Shown in pieces: positions 25,276 through 34,303 of a DNA stretch of 64,000 nt. Source of the DNA: Acidobacteriaceae bacterium. GTDB taxonomy: Bacteria; Acidobacteriota; Terriglobia; Terriglobales; Acidobacteriaceae. The translations under genes were made by a program, and so were the position numbers. A model generated the notes under the pieces. It made no database searches, was not told the origin of the DNA, and was given only the letters and a program-made list of their open reading frames with translations. Position 1 is the stretch's first letter. Each line of letters begins with the position of its first letter. The stretch lies in the NCBI GenBank assembly GCA_003151155.1, contig PLWX01000256.1, forward strand, positions 1-64,000, written 5' to 3'.

Positions 25276-25353
25276 GCTTTTGCGACGAACGATACTCCCG
25301 GTAGGTCAAGTCGCAAAAGTAATTTCTCTAAAACCGGTCGCCCGTCGCCCTTT

Positions 25354-26904
25354 TTAGGAACGCGCGGCCTTTGCGAGCTTGCCGCTCCGCACCAACTCTG
25401 CCGCAACGGCAAAATCCCTGGTCAACACACGATCCTCTTGGATCGCAGGCGAGACTGCGCGGATTTCGTCATGCACCTTTTGTAGCAGCTTCGTAGTTTT
25501 TAACGGAGCGACAAAGTCCAGAGCCTGCGCCGCCGCCAGGGCCTCGATCGCCAGCACGTTCCGTGTGTTTTGGACGATCCGCTGCAGTTTGATCGCGGCG
25601 GTCATGCCCATCGAAACGAAGTCCTCTTTGTTGCCAGAAGTGGTGATGGAATCGACCGACGCAGGATGTGCCCAGACCTTGTTCTCACTGACCAGGGCCG
25701 CGGCCGTGACCTGCGGCATCATGAAGCCTGAATTCAGCCCGGCACCGGGCGCGAGAAATGCGGGCAGTCCTTCACTCAGCGCAGGATTCACTAATCTCTC
25801 GATGCGACGCTCCGAAATTCCCGCCAGAGCGCTCAATGCGATAGCCAGGAAGTCCAACGCAAACGCAAGCGGCTCTCCGTGAAAATTTCCGCCCGAGATG
25901 ATGTCGCCTTGCACCGGCGCATCGGATCGTTGCCCCACCTGCTTGGGTTCTGGAAAAACCAGCGGATTATCCACCGCGGAATTCATCTCGACTTCGAACA
26001 CTGAGCGGCAGTAGCGAATGGTGTCGCGCACCGCGCCATGAACCTGTGGAATGCAGCGCAACGAGTAGGCATCTTGCACCCGCGCGCAATCGATGTGCGA
26101 CGCGTGGATCTGGCTTCCCGCCAGCAGGCGTCGCAGATTGGCTGCGACCTCCACCTGCCCAGCGTGCGGACGTGCGTTGTGAATACGCGCATCGAAAGCG
26201 GCATCGGTTCCCTTCAGCACATCGAGCGAGAGCGCGCCCAGGGCATCGGCGGTTTCGGCGAGAATCTGCGACTCAAGAATCGCCAGCAGTCCAACCGCGA
26301 GCATCGCCTGGGTGCCATTGATCAGAGAAATTGTTTCTTTGGCTTCCAGCGTGATGGGTTTAATTTGCGCGGCCTGGAGCGCATCGGCGCCGCTCATGCG
26401 CTTGCCTTGGTAGGATGCCTCCCCTTCGCCGATGAGCACTAATCCCTGGTGCGCCAGTGGAGCCAGATCGCCGCTAGCACCTACACTTCCCTGAGATGGG
26501 ATAACCGGATGCACGCCGCGGTTCAACATCTCGCACAACGTATCGATAACAATTCCTCGGACTCCCGAGCAGCCTTTGGCCAGAGAGTTCGCCCGCAGCA
26601 GGATCATCGCCCGGCTGATCGCTTCGCTTAGCGGTTCGCCGACCCCGACGGCATGCGAACGCATCAGGTTCAATTGCAGAGTTCGGTTCTCGGCGGGCGG
26701 AATTCGGACATCGCTCAATTTGCCGACGCCGGTGGTCACCGCATAAGCGAGTCGATCTGTCGCGACAACATCTTCAATGACCGCACGCGCCCGGTCCACA
26801 GCCGCACGTGCATCCGGATCGAGCAGTACCGGCCGATTTTCGTATACCACCTCACGCAGGTCATCCAGCGTCAGGGTATTTCCTGTGATATGCAGAGCTT
26901 TCAT
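25354..26904 (-). CDS. hutH: Histidine ammonia-lyase
   Basis: A 516-residue enzyme that deaminates histidine to urocanate, the first step of histidine degradation. SQGSVGASGDLAPLAHQGL contains the Ala-Ser-Gly triad that cyclises to the MIO prosthetic group; YAVTTGVGKLSD near the N-terminus supplies the catalytic Tyr loop. QDAYSLRCIPQVHGA and NSAVDNPLVF are further family signatures, and the HAL-type His is present in SGNKEDFVSMG. The thioesterase gene upstream overlaps by four bases. No other hut genes are in the window, so the pathway is split. Confidence 0.95.
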   Translation of the reverse strand: MKALHITGNTLTLDDLREVVYENRPVLLDPDARAAVDRARAVIEDVVATDRLAYAVTTGVGKLSDVRIPPAENRTLQLNLMRSHAVGVGEPLSEAISRAMILLRANSLAKGCSGVRGIVIDTLCEMLNRGVHPVIPSQGSVGASGDLAPLAHQGLVLIGEGEASYQGKRMSGADALQAAQIKPITLEAKETISLINGTQAMLAVGLLAILESQILAETADALGALSLDVLKGTDAAFDARIHNARPHAGQVEVAANLRRLLAGSQIHASHIDCARVQDAYSLRCIPQVHGAVRDTIRYCRSVFEVEMNSAVDNPLVFPEPKQVGQRSDAPVQGDIISGGNFHGEPLAFALDFLAIALSALAGISERRIERLVNPALSEGLPAFLAPGAGLNSGFMMPQVTAAALVSENKVWAHPASVDSITTSGNKEDFVSMGMTAAIKLQRIVQNTRNVLAIEALAAAQALDFVAPLKTTKLLQKVHDEIRAVSPAIQEDRVLTRDFAVAAELVRSGKLAKAARS

Positions 26905-27359
26905 TCAGCCTCAGTTTGCGCTTCCGCGGCGCGCCCCGCAACCGTGCGGAAAACACTCATATATTTTTCGGGAAAAGGCGATTTTTCCATCTTCGCGTTG
27001 ACCGCGACGTGCGTGCTCTCGCCCTCGGCTAGCAGCAGACCGTCCTCGGCACGAAGCACCTGGTATTGGAAGGTAATGAACGACGAACGCAGGCGCGCGA
27101 TGCGCGTGCGGATCGTGATCTCGTCGTCATAGCGCGCGGGCGCCTTATAGCGGCATCGCACTTCCACGACTGGCAGATGCAACTGATCCTCCTGCTCCAT
27201 CTCACGGTACGTGATGCCCAGTTGCCGCATGAATTCTACCCGTCCCACCTCGAACCAGATGATGTAGTTCGAGTGATACACCACGTTCATCTGGTCGGTT
27301 TCGGCGTAACGCGCGCGAAGGCGCGTTTCAAGAACTGTGGCAGTAGGATTCGTGGTCAC
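26901..27359 (-). CDS. Acyl-CoA thioesterase, YbgC/4HBT hot-dog family
   Basis: A 152-residue hot-dog-fold thioesterase. RARYAETDQMNVVYHSNYIIWFE carries the Asp-x-x-(Gly/Asn) motif of the 4-hydroxybenzoyl-CoA thioesterase subgroup with the active-site Asp, and YDDEITIRTRIARLRSSFITF the central strands. The start is a GTG; its stop overlaps the hutH ATG. Translational coupling to a histidine-degradation enzyme is unusual and may not be functional. Substrate unknown, probably short or medium acyl-CoA. Confidence 0.88.
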   Translation of the reverse strand: MTTNPTATVLETRLRARYAETDQMNVVYHSNYIIWFEVGRVEFMRQLGITYREMEQEDQLHLPVVEVRCRYKAPARYDDEITIRTRIARLRSSFITFQYQVLRAEDGLLLAEGESTHVAVNAKMEKSPFPEKYMSVFRTVAGRAAEAQTEAE

Positions 27360-27496
27360 GCGGGAACGACACCCTTTCGACGCCAGATCTTCGCATCGAG
27401 GCTAGCACAAGCGACTCGATTTCATCTCCTACCACTCTCGTGGGAGGCGCCGCAAAGCCTCGTGGGTAACGATCGCGCCGTGATTTGTGACAACTC

Positions 27497-27547
27497 TCAC
27501 AAGCACTTGTGACCGCGGGCATAGAGCGTGCCACGCCTACGCTCTAT
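27497..27547. promoter_or_regulatory. Two inverted repeats in divergent intergenic region
   Basis: TCACAAG-CA-CTTGTGA (27497-27512) is a perfect 16-bp dyad of the size expected for a regulator site. ATAGAGCGT (27521-27529) and ACGCTCTAT (27539-27547) form a perfect 9-bp stem with a 9-base loop. Both lie between the diverging thioesterase and 90-aa genes. Function is not known. Confidence 0.5.
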
Positions 27548-27590
27548 CTTCGCATCAGTAACAAACAATTTCATTTGCCGGGAAGCAATG

Positions 27591-27863
27591 ATGAAAAACA
27601 TAAATGCAGCGGGTAGCAAGAAGTGCTGGCGGGAAAGAGTCACGGCGGAGATCACGGTTGCGCACCTGATCGAATTCGCGCGCGAAGCCGGTAACGAGCT
27701 TTCGATCGCCAAAGCCGAGGCGTTCCTCAACGAAAACGGCCACGCCTACGAAATGTGGATGCACATGATGCGCGCCGGCGAAGAGTTTCTTAAAAGCCAC
27801 ATGAATGATCGCATGCCGATTCAACCTGTGCACGCAGCAGAAGCAGTACAGATGGTGAACTAG
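27591..27863 (+). CDS. Hypothetical protein, 90 aa
   Basis: No family recognised. A short, likely helical soluble protein (EITVAHLIEFAREAGNELS, AYEMWMHMMRAGEEFLKSHM) with Met-rich patches. Two adjacent ATGs exist (27588, 27591); GGAAG at 27581-27585 is better spaced for the second. It is followed by a hairpin, and its promoter region contains the inverted repeats at 27497-27547. Codon use is similar to neighbouring genes, which supports it being real. Confidence 0.6.
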   Translation: MKNINAAGSKKCWRERVTAEITVAHLIEFAREAGNELSIAKAEAFLNENGHAYEMWMHMMRAGEEFLKSHMNDRMPIQPVHAAEAVQMVN

Positions 27864-27867
27864 AGGA

Positions 27868-27891
27868 TTTCGCCCTCCGATTAGGGCGAAA
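27868..27891. terminator. Hairpin after 90-aa gene
   Basis: Perfect 9-bp stem TTTCGCCCT / AGGGCGAAA with 6-base loop, five bases after the stop codon. There is no T-run, so termination would be weak. Confidence 0.5.
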
Positions 27892-27984
27892 CGCACAATG
27901 AACTGGAAGAATTTGTGGGTGTAAGCGACCGGAACTCCCGATAACGAAGGAACCGGCACCCGCACTCACGATGGAACACCTGCA

Positions 27985-28011
27985 GGGATGCGAAATTTGC
28001 ATCCCTCTTCT
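27985..28011 (+). terminator. Probable terminator between converging genes
   Basis: Stem GGGATGC (27985-27991) / GCATCCC (27999-28005), 7-base loop, followed by TCTTCTT on the plus strand. It precedes the end of the converging SCP gene. Confidence 0.6.
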
Positions 28012-28016
28012 TCGTT

Positions 28017-28817
28017 TCAATAAATCGCCATCACCATCCAAAACACTTTGTTCGGATAGGAAGCGCTCGAGGCGAAGCAGACGCCCAGCGAATAGCTCGT
28101 GGACGCGCGGTCGGCGGCCAGTTGCTTCACCTGTTCCGGAAGCTTCGCCGGATCGGTGGCCGTCCACGCCATCACCCCACGAACATTCTTCATTTTGCGT
28201 GGCGACTGCGTATCCAACTTGTCGCTATTGGCCATCTCGCAAGCCACCTTGCCCAGCGCGGGCGAAGGCTTCTCGACCGCCAGCGGCGCTCCTTCTTTGT
28301 GGCGAAGTTCCAGGTACTTCGTCTTCACCAGATTCGCTGCTTCCGACGCGGAAGTAGTTCCCAACTGCTTCGAGAAATCTTCCGTCACCCAGATCAGGTT
28401 TCCGCTGTGCTTCACGCCCAGCCCGATGGCGGTGAATTTGGGATTGAGAATATTCGCGCGATGTCCGGGTGAATGCATGAACTCATCATGCGCATGCTCC
28501 GGCGCCCAATCATAGGCCACATTTTCGCCCGCGATATCGAACACCGCGCCCGCATCCGCCAGTCGATCGCGCAGGACTGGTTCATCGGACAACTTATGGG
28601 TCAGCTCGTGGTGGTCGATCATCAGTTCGGTATGCCGCCGGGCAGCGACGGTGAGCGTGGTGTCGATGCGCACCGGTTCCAGCCCTCGTTCGGTGCGCTC
28701 CTTGTTGATCAGCGTGACGATCTGGCTTTCCGCTTGCGCGTCGAAATCCTCTCCGCGCCGGACTGTGGCAAACAGCGGAACACTCAATAGCAGGAAAATG
28801 ATGAGACGTTTAAACAA
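28017..28817 (-). CDS. Secreted CAP/SCP-domain protein
   Basis: A 266-residue exported protein. After the signal peptide (FKRLIIFLLLSVPLFATV) comes a CAP/SCP domain (about residues 30-150): VTLINKERTERGLEPV, HTELMIDHHELTH, GENVAYDWAPEHAHDEFMHS and PGHRANILNPKF carry the conserved His/Glu residues. The remaining C-terminal 110 residues are not recognised. I prefer TTG 28817 because AGGTG lies upstream and it begins exactly at the signal peptide; TTG 28832 is the alternative. CAP proteins of bacteria are extracellular, with mostly unknown roles. Confidence 0.85.
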   Translation of the reverse strand: MFKRLIIFLLLSVPLFATVRRGEDFDAQAESQIVTLINKERTERGLEPVRIDTTLTVAARRHTELMIDHHELTHKLSDEPVLRDRLADAGAVFDIAGENVAYDWAPEHAHDEFMHSPGHRANILNPKFTAIGLGVKHSGNLIWVTEDFSKQLGTTSASEAANLVKTKYLELRHKEGAPLAVEKPSPALGKVACEMANSDKLDTQSPRKMKNVRGVMAWTATDPAKLPEQVKQLAADRASTSYSLGVCFASSASYPNKVFWMVMAIY

Positions 28818-29000
28818 GATGCACCTGATCAAAATGAATATACCCGCGCCCCGGCTAGCCTCCGAGTCACGCAGGTACTAGTCCCTCGGGGGACACGCTT
28901 CTTCGGCCCCCCGCAGCTATGAACCCTGCTCGCGGTGGAAAAGTTCCGCGCAGAATCGCGAAAGAAACTCGTACAATCAGCTCAAACAAGGCGGAATTCT

Positions 29001-30380
29001 ATGGGCTCATTGCTTTTGGCAGGGATCGTCTGTGCCGTAATCGCGGCAGCCATCACCTATTTCGCGCTGCGGGCGCAGTCGGCTGGTCTCGACGCACGTC
29101 TCTCCGGCGCCGAACGGGACTTGGCCACGGCGCGCCAGGAACTGGCGGCCAAGAACAGCGCCAACGCGCAGCTTGATCGCGAACTCGCCGGCCTCCGAGT
29201 CAGCCTGGCCAACGAGCAGAAAAATTCCGCAGATAAAATCGCCCTGCTGCAAAATGCCAGCGCCGACTTGCAAAAGCAGTTCGAGAATCTGGCCGCTTCC
29301 GCGCTGAAGAGCAACAACGAATCCTTCCTGCAACTGGCTCGAACCCAGCTCGAAGTCTTTCAGAACCAGGCCAAAGGCGATTTGACCGAACGCCAGAAGG
29401 CGATCGAAACCCTTGTGAAACCGATCCATGAAAGCCTCAGCAAATTCGACAGCCAGATTCAGCAGATCGAGAAATCGCGCAACGAAGCGTATGGCTCTTT
29501 GCTCTCGCAAGTGAAGACGCTTACCCAGACCAACGACCAGCTTCGCCTCGAAACCGGCGCCCTGGTCACCGCCCTGCGCGCCCCACAAGGCCGCGGCCGC
29601 TGGGGCGAAATCCAACTCCGTCGCGTCGCGGAAATGGCCGGGATGATCAATCGCTGCGACTTCGTTGAACAGGAACATCGAAACGGCGAAGACGGTGGCC
29701 TCCGTCCCGACATGATCGTGAAATTGCCCGGTGGCAAAACTGTTGTAGTCGACGCCAAAACGCCGCTCGCAGCGTACCTCAACGCGTTGGAAGCGAAGAC
29801 CGATGCCGAGCGTTCGGAGTTTCTGCGGCAACATGCGGCGCAGGTACGCGTGCACATCAAGAAGCTCGGCGCAAAGGCCTATTGGGAGCAGTTCCCCGCC
29901 GCGCCAGAGATGGTCGTGATGTTTCTTCCCAACGAAGCATTCTTCAGTGCGGCACTCTCAGAAGATCCGACACTGATTGAAGCCGGGGTTGCGGAAAAGG
30001 TGATTATCGCGTCGCCGACGACGTTGATCGCGTTGTTGCGCGCCGTGCACTACGGCTGGGCGCAACAGGACATCGCACGGAATGCCATTGAAGTAAGCCA
30101 GCTCGGCAAGGAACTTTACGAACGCCTGTGCACGATGGCGGCACACTTCGACGACGTAGGGACGAAGCTGAACAGCGCTGTAGGTTCCTATAACAAGGCC
30201 GTCTCGTCGTTGGAATCCCGCGTCCTTGCGACTGCCCGCAAATTTCCCGATCTCGCCGTTCCGGTCAAGGAAGAGATTCCAGAACTTACCCAGGTGGAAC
30301 AAGCGACGAAGAAGTTGCAGTCGGGAGACTGGACCGCCCAGGCCGAGCAACTACCGTTCGTCGATAAAGCCGAGGCGTAA
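29001..30380 (+). CDS. rmuC: DNA recombination protein RmuC
   Basis: A 459-residue membrane-anchored RmuC, a restriction-endonuclease-fold protein that limits rearrangements at inverted repeats. An N-terminal helix (SLLLAGIVCAVIAAAITYFAL) is followed by a coiled coil (about residues 30-190, ERDLATARQELAAKNSANAQ) and the nuclease-like core: PQGRGRWGEIQLRRVAEMAG, LPGGKTVVVDAKTPLAAYL, VVMFLPNEAFFSAAL, LIALLRAVHYGWAQQ. ATG 29001 has AAGGCGG upstream; an earlier frame extends to 28935 without similarity. Confidence 0.95.
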   Translation: MGSLLLAGIVCAVIAAAITYFALRAQSAGLDARLSGAERDLATARQELAAKNSANAQLDRELAGLRVSLANEQKNSADKIALLQNASADLQKQFENLAASALKSNNESFLQLARTQLEVFQNQAKGDLTERQKAIETLVKPIHESLSKFDSQIQQIEKSRNEAYGSLLSQVKTLTQTNDQLRLETGALVTALRAPQGRGRWGEIQLRRVAEMAGMINRCDFVEQEHRNGEDGGLRPDMIVKLPGGKTVVVDAKTPLAAYLNALEAKTDAERSEFLRQHAAQVRVHIKKLGAKAYWEQFPAAPEMVVMFLPNEAFFSAALSEDPTLIEAGVAEKVIIASPTTLIALLRAVHYGWAQQDIARNAIEVSQLGKELYERLCTMAAHFDDVGTKLNSAVGSYNKAVSSLESRVLATARKFPDLAVPVKEEIPELTQVEQATKKLQSGDWTAQAEQLPFVDKAEA

Positions 30381-30423
30381 CTGTCGCACGCTGTTGCTCG
30401 CGTGAACCGTCTGGTCTGACGAC

Positions 30424-30547
30424 CTGTGGGTGCCCCACCGTTGTGACTTCAGCCACAGGGTGGGCCGGCAAGGCGCGGATCATCAGGAAACCCCAGGAGA
30501 GTTTGAGATCGCCCACCCTCCCTTCGGGAAGGGTGGGGCACCCACAG
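30424..30547. repeat. MITE-like element B, copy 2
   Basis: 124 bp with perfect 16-bp terminal inverted repeats CTGTGGGTGCCCCACC and its complement. It has the same internal hairpin as copy 1 (CCACCCTCCCTTC / GGGAAGGGTGG). It lies between rmuC and the TPR gene, ending about 50 bases before the TPR start. Too short to encode a transposase. Confidence 0.85.
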
Positions 30548-30598
30548 TCATGCCACTCCATCGCGAGAAAGCACGACTATGCGATAATCGGCGGCGCT

Positions 30599-31519
30599 AT
30601 GAAACGTTTTAATACTGCCTGCCTGCTGCTTTTGTCGTGCGCGCTCTTCGCCCAGAATCCACCTGCGCCGCCAGACAACGATCCGCCGTTCGTTAAACAG
30701 GCACACCAGCTCATGCATGACGGCAAACTGGCGGACGCCCTCGCCGTCTTTCAGAACGAACTCAAGACTTCGCCCGATTCCGAAGAAGCCAACATCGGTG
30801 CCGGAGTCGTCCTCGATCTCATGCTGCGTGGCCCCGAGGCCCGGAAGTATTTCGATAAAGCTATCTCCGCCGCGCCCGATGATGAGAAACGAGCCGCTGC
30901 CAACCGTGGCATGGCCATGTCGTGGGCCTTTGAAGGCAACTGTCAGATGACGGTGCAGTATGAACAGAAAATTCTTGACTACGCCAAAGCGAAGGCCGAC
31001 TACTTTCGCGCTGGAGAAATCGCCGACGAAGAGGCACGAGTCTGCCTCGACGGCAACGATGTCGAGACCGGGGTGATCTGGTACAAGGAAGGCCACGAAC
31101 TCGGTCTTAGAGAACCCAATATCACGGATGCGCGCAAAGATCTCTGGAACTTCCGCTGGGAACATGCGCAGGCCCGTGCCGCTTCGAAATTGCACGAAGA
31201 AGATGATCCCAAGCAGCACATTGCTGCTGCCAAGGCGATTCTCGATAAGGGCAGGAATCCGCAGCAGGTGCAGTTTCTGCCCGCCCTCATTGGCTACGTT
31301 GCTTTCTATCAGCAGGACTACAAGACTGCACTCGATAACCTGCTGAAGGCTAATCAGAACGATCCCTTCATCCAATGCCTGACCGCGGAGACCTACGAAG
31401 CCCTCGGCGAGAAAGATAAAGCCAGGGAGTTCTATACGAAAGCCGCGGCCGCTACCGGACACAACCCGGCGGCAGCTTACGCGGTCCCGCTGGCGAAGCG
31501 AAAATTAGGAATCAAGTAG
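30599..31519 (+). CDS. Secreted tetratricopeptide-repeat protein
   Basis: A 306-residue exported protein (signal MKRFNTACLLLLSCALFAQN) with TPR-like helix pairs: AHQLMHDGKLADALAVFQNELKTSP near residue 35, ARKYFDKAISAAPDDEKRAAA near 85, and QQDYKTALDNLLKANQNDP plus YEALGEKDKAREFYTKAAAA near the C-terminus. Such repeats mediate protein contacts in the periplasm. The ATG at 30599 follows GATAATCGGCGG, where GATAAT may be a -10 box. The upstream MITE-like element occupies most of the potential promoter region. Confidence 0.82.
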   Translation: MKRFNTACLLLLSCALFAQNPPAPPDNDPPFVKQAHQLMHDGKLADALAVFQNELKTSPDSEEANIGAGVVLDLMLRGPEARKYFDKAISAAPDDEKRAAANRGMAMSWAFEGNCQMTVQYEQKILDYAKAKADYFRAGEIADEEARVCLDGNDVETGVIWYKEGHELGLREPNITDARKDLWNFRWEHAQARAASKLHEEDDPKQHIAAAKAILDKGRNPQQVQFLPALIGYVAFYQQDYKTALDNLLKANQNDPFIQCLTAETYEALGEKDKAREFYTKAAAATGHNPAAAYAVPLAKRKLGIK

Positions 31520-31520
31520 C

Positions 31521-31949
31521 TTAGCGGCAATGGGTGGAGAGATACTGCAGGAATCGCGCGGCGCCTTCGTGATGCTCTTCGTTTACCCAATCGGGGATGT
31601 ACGCCACAGCTTGACCGCACACGCTGAAGGAATCGCCCATTGCCTTGCGCAAATCCGGCACATCCGGCAGCTCCGCCGCCGACTTCAGTAGATAGAGATC
31701 GACCTGCGCGCTCTTAGCCTTATCCAGGAGGTCCGAAGCCGCGTCATTTGTCGTGTTTGCGGCAATCACGAAAGGCGTTCCGCCGTTAAGGCGTGGATCG
31801 GTAAACGAAAACTCGCGCTCCGACTGCCGCAGCTTTTCGGTGCTTGGATTTTGCGCAGAGTAAAGCACGCGCACGCGGAATTCGGGAATGTGCCTGCGGC
31901 AAGCCAGGCCACTAATCAGGATCGCGACGAAAAGGAGACCGTACTTCAC
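31521..31949 (-). CDS. Hypothetical lipoprotein
   Basis: A 142-residue protein whose start (VKYGLLFVAILISGLACRRH) is a lipoprotein signal with the lipobox GLAC. I therefore use GTG 31949; the frame continues to 32015 without a signal-like start. The mature part (FVIAANTTNDAASDLLDKAK, FSVCGQAVAYIPDW) is not recognised. It ends two bases after the converging TPR gene and follows pspA closely, so it may belong to the membrane-stress block. Confidence 0.65.
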   Translation of the reverse strand: MKYGLLFVAILISGLACRRHIPEFRVRVLYSAQNPSTEKLRQSEREFSFTDPRLNGGTPFVIAANTTNDAASDLLDKAKSAQVDLYLLKSAAELPDVPDLRKAMGDSFSVCGQAVAYIPDWVNEEHHEGAARFLQYLSTHCR

Positions 31950-32014
31950 GAGCGGAGCATAACGCAAAGCACAGCGCGGATGCCTGTCTCGCATCCGCAC
32001 CGTCAATAGCCGCA

Positions 32015-32683
32015 CTACGCCTTAAGCGCCTTGCGCCCTTTCATCTCGGTCAATAGCTTGTCGATCTGGTCGTCTTTTTCCAGAACCGCCAATCGATGCT
32101 CGATGTCGTCTCCCGCAACCACTTCCACCCGCGCCTGGCTCGAGGCTTCGGCCCGCTGAATGCGAGACTTCATCCTCTCCAGTGTCGCCACCTTGTTGCG
32201 ATCGTCGACTGCCAATTGTGCGCTAGTCGCCTTATCCATCGAACGGGCGCGTCGCGATTGCGCAAGCAACACATCGACCTTGGCGTGGGCTTCGGCGAGC
32301 TTCGCGTCCAGTTTCTGCAGTGCGCCTTTTAGGATTTCCACCTGGGTGCGCTGATCGGAAAGTTGTTCATCGAAGCTCGCTGTGAATTGCTTGTAACTCA
32401 GCGCGCGATCGAGCGCGGCGCGCGCCAGGTCGTCCTGCTTCTTATCGACGGCAAGTTCGGCTTTGCGCATCCACTCGACCTCCTTGTCGGCGTTTTCCTT
32501 CTTCTTCTTTTCCAGCAGGTGTAGATCGGCGATGGCAATGGCCACCTGCGTCTTCACTTGCAGGAACTGATTCTGCATGTCGAGAATGATCTGCTTGAGC
32601 AGCTTCTCAGGATTTTCCGCCCGGTCGACCATGTCGTTCAAGTTCGCCCGGATGAGTGTGCCTACGCGTTCTAGCAATGCCAT
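32015..32683 (-). CDS. PspA/IM30 family membrane-stress protein
   Basis: A 222-residue, almost entirely alpha-helical protein typical of the PspA/VIPP1 (ESCRT-III-like) family: MALLERVGTLIRANLNDMVD is the amphipathic membrane-binding helix, followed by ENPEKLLKQIILDMQNQFLQ and long coiled coils to about residue 190. These proteins bind stressed inner membranes and preserve proton motive force. AAGGAG lies seven bases before the ATG. The flotillin gene lies just upstream, separated by a 9-bp hairpin (32711-32733). No PspF or PspB/C is present. Confidence 0.93.
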   Translation of the reverse strand: MALLERVGTLIRANLNDMVDRAENPEKLLKQIILDMQNQFLQVKTQVAIAIADLHLLEKKKKENADKEVEWMRKAELAVDKKQDDLARAALDRALSYKQFTASFDEQLSDQRTQVEILKGALQKLDAKLAEAHAKVDVLLAQSRRARSMDKATSAQLAVDDRNKVATLERMKSRIQRAEASSQARVEVVAGDDIEHRLAVLEKDDQIDKLLTEMKGRKALKA

Positions 32684-32710
32684 GACGATCTCCTTCTAAT
32701 TCCGAAATGG

Positions 32711-32733
32711 GCGGAGATCCCTTAGATCTCCGC
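32711..32733 (-). other. Intra-operon hairpin between flotillin and pspA
   Basis: Perfect 9-bp stem GCGGAGATC / GATCTCCGC with a 5-base loop, no T-run. It could stabilise mRNA ends or partly attenuate transcription into pspA. Confidence 0.5.
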
Positions 32734-32742
32734 GCGAGTTCC

Positions 32743-34215
32743 TTACGCCCCTGCCCCTTTAGCCTTCGAACTGCCGTCCGGCGGCAACACGTCGGGTTTC
32801 GGCGCTTTGTCTCCGATGGTGCGAACCTTTGCGAACAGATCTTCCATCTTCATTCCACTCAACGCCTCGAAAAGTGCGGGTACCTGCGCCGCCATCTCCG
32901 TGATGTCGCCGGTAATCTTGTGCGCGCCTGCGGAGCTGCCGTTGCCGGTCGACACGATGGTGATCTTGTCGACCTGGCTCAGGGGCGTGGCCAGAGCGCG
33001 AACGATCTCCGGCATGCTGCTGAGCAGTTTGTCGATGACCGCTGCCTGGTTGTATTCCTGGAAGGCCTCGGCCTTCACGTTCATCGCCTTGGCCTCCGCT
33101 TCACCTTTCTTGAAGATGATCTCGGCCTCGGCTTCGCCCTGCGCTCGGATTGACGCAGAACGTCCCTCGGCTTCACTCATCAGGCGCTGCCGTTCGGCGC
33201 TGGCCAGCGTCTCGATGCGCGCGCGTTCGATTTCGGCGCCCTTAAGCACGGTCGCGATCAGCTCCTTCTCGTGACGCAGGATTTCCTGCTCTTGCACCTT
33301 CACCTGTTCCTGCTTCTCGATCTGCTGCACCTTCACGCTCTCAGCGATCACCTGCTGCTGCATGATGTTGGTCTGAATCTCGTAGGCCTTATCCGCCTGC
33401 GCCTGTTGCTTCTTGACCATCTCGTTGTACGAGGCTCGCTTCACTTCGAGATCGCGCTGCGCCTCGGCTTGTTTCGCCTGCGAAGCCGTCTCTGCGAATA
33501 CTCGCTCCTGGTCGGCTTGCGCACGGGCGACGGCTGCTTCGCGCGTCGCGGCTGCCTGCTTGATCGCCGTGTCGCGGTCCGCTTCCGCGGTGGCGATATC
33601 CGCATCGCGCTTAATCCGCGCAATGTCCGGACGCCCCATGTTGGTGATGTATTGATTCTTGTCGCGCACTTCCTTAATCGTGAAGCTGATGACCTCGAGC
33701 CCCATCTTGCTCATATCGTCCGCGCAAGTCGCGCGCATGCGATCGCCCACCATCTCCGGCTGCTTCACAATCTCTTCCACCGTGAGCTGCCCAATGATGC
33801 CGCGCAGGTGACCTTCCATCACCAGGCGGATCAGCCCTTCGCGCTGTTGCGGGGTCTTGGTCAGGAATTGTTCGGAAGCGGTGGTGATCGAAACCGGGTC
33901 CGACTTCACCTTGATCTGCGCTACGGCTTCCACGGTCACCGCAACGCCCTGTTTGGTGTAGAGGTCCTGCTGCGGCGCCACGTCGAACGACATTAGTTCG
34001 AGCGAAAGCTGCAGGCAATTTTCAACCATCGGCCAGATTACTGTGCCTTTGCCCTTGATGATCCGCGTACCGCGAATGCCATACACGATCAGCGCTTCAT
34101 GCGGTCCCGCTTTGCGGAACAACCGCGCTACCATCATCATCAAGAAGATGATGGCCACCACAGCCAGGCCGACGATCACCATGATATCGGTAGGAATTTT
34201 CGACAGAATGTTCAT
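32743..34215 (-). CDS. Flotillin-like SPFH protein
   Basis: A 490-residue protein with an N-terminal membrane helix (IMVIVGLAVVAIIFLMMMVA), an SPFH domain to about residue 195 (AGPHEALIVYGIRGTRIIKG, SFDVAPQQDLYTKQGVAVTV), a long Ala/Glu/Gln-rich coiled coil, and a C-terminal region (AVIDKLLSSMPEIVRALATP) characteristic of flotillins. Flotillins organise membrane microdomains and fluidity. ATG 34215 is preceded by AGGGGGC. The NfeD-like gene at 35226 completes the usual flotillin/NfeD partnership, with one gene between them. Confidence 0.93.
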   Translation of the reverse strand: MNILSKIPTDIMVIVGLAVVAIIFLMMMVARLFRKAGPHEALIVYGIRGTRIIKGKGTVIWPMVENCLQLSLELMSFDVAPQQDLYTKQGVAVTVEAVAQIKVKSDPVSITTASEQFLTKTPQQREGLIRLVMEGHLRGIIGQLTVEEIVKQPEMVGDRMRATCADDMSKMGLEVISFTIKEVRDKNQYITNMGRPDIARIKRDADIATAEADRDTAIKQAAATREAAVARAQADQERVFAETASQAKQAEAQRDLEVKRASYNEMVKKQQAQADKAYEIQTNIMQQQVIAESVKVQQIEKQEQVKVQEQEILRHEKELIATVLKGAEIERARIETLASAERQRLMSEAEGRSASIRAQGEAEAEIIFKKGEAEAKAMNVKAEAFQEYNQAAVIDKLLSSMPEIVRALATPLSQVDKITIVSTGNGSSAGAHKITGDITEMAAQVPALFEALSGMKMEDLFAKVRTIGDKAPKPDVLPPDGSSKAKGAGA

Positions 34216-34303
34216 ACGCCCCCTTAGGCGAACATCAAGTACGATCTGACAACACGGGCCTTCCATCGCCCGCTGGAACTTTTTCTATTTCGCACATCGA
34301 CAA

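Noticed and set aside
27328..27534. Minus-strand frame upstream of the thioesterase
   Set aside because: It overlaps the inverted repeats and thioesterase start, with no ribosome binding site or family resemblance.
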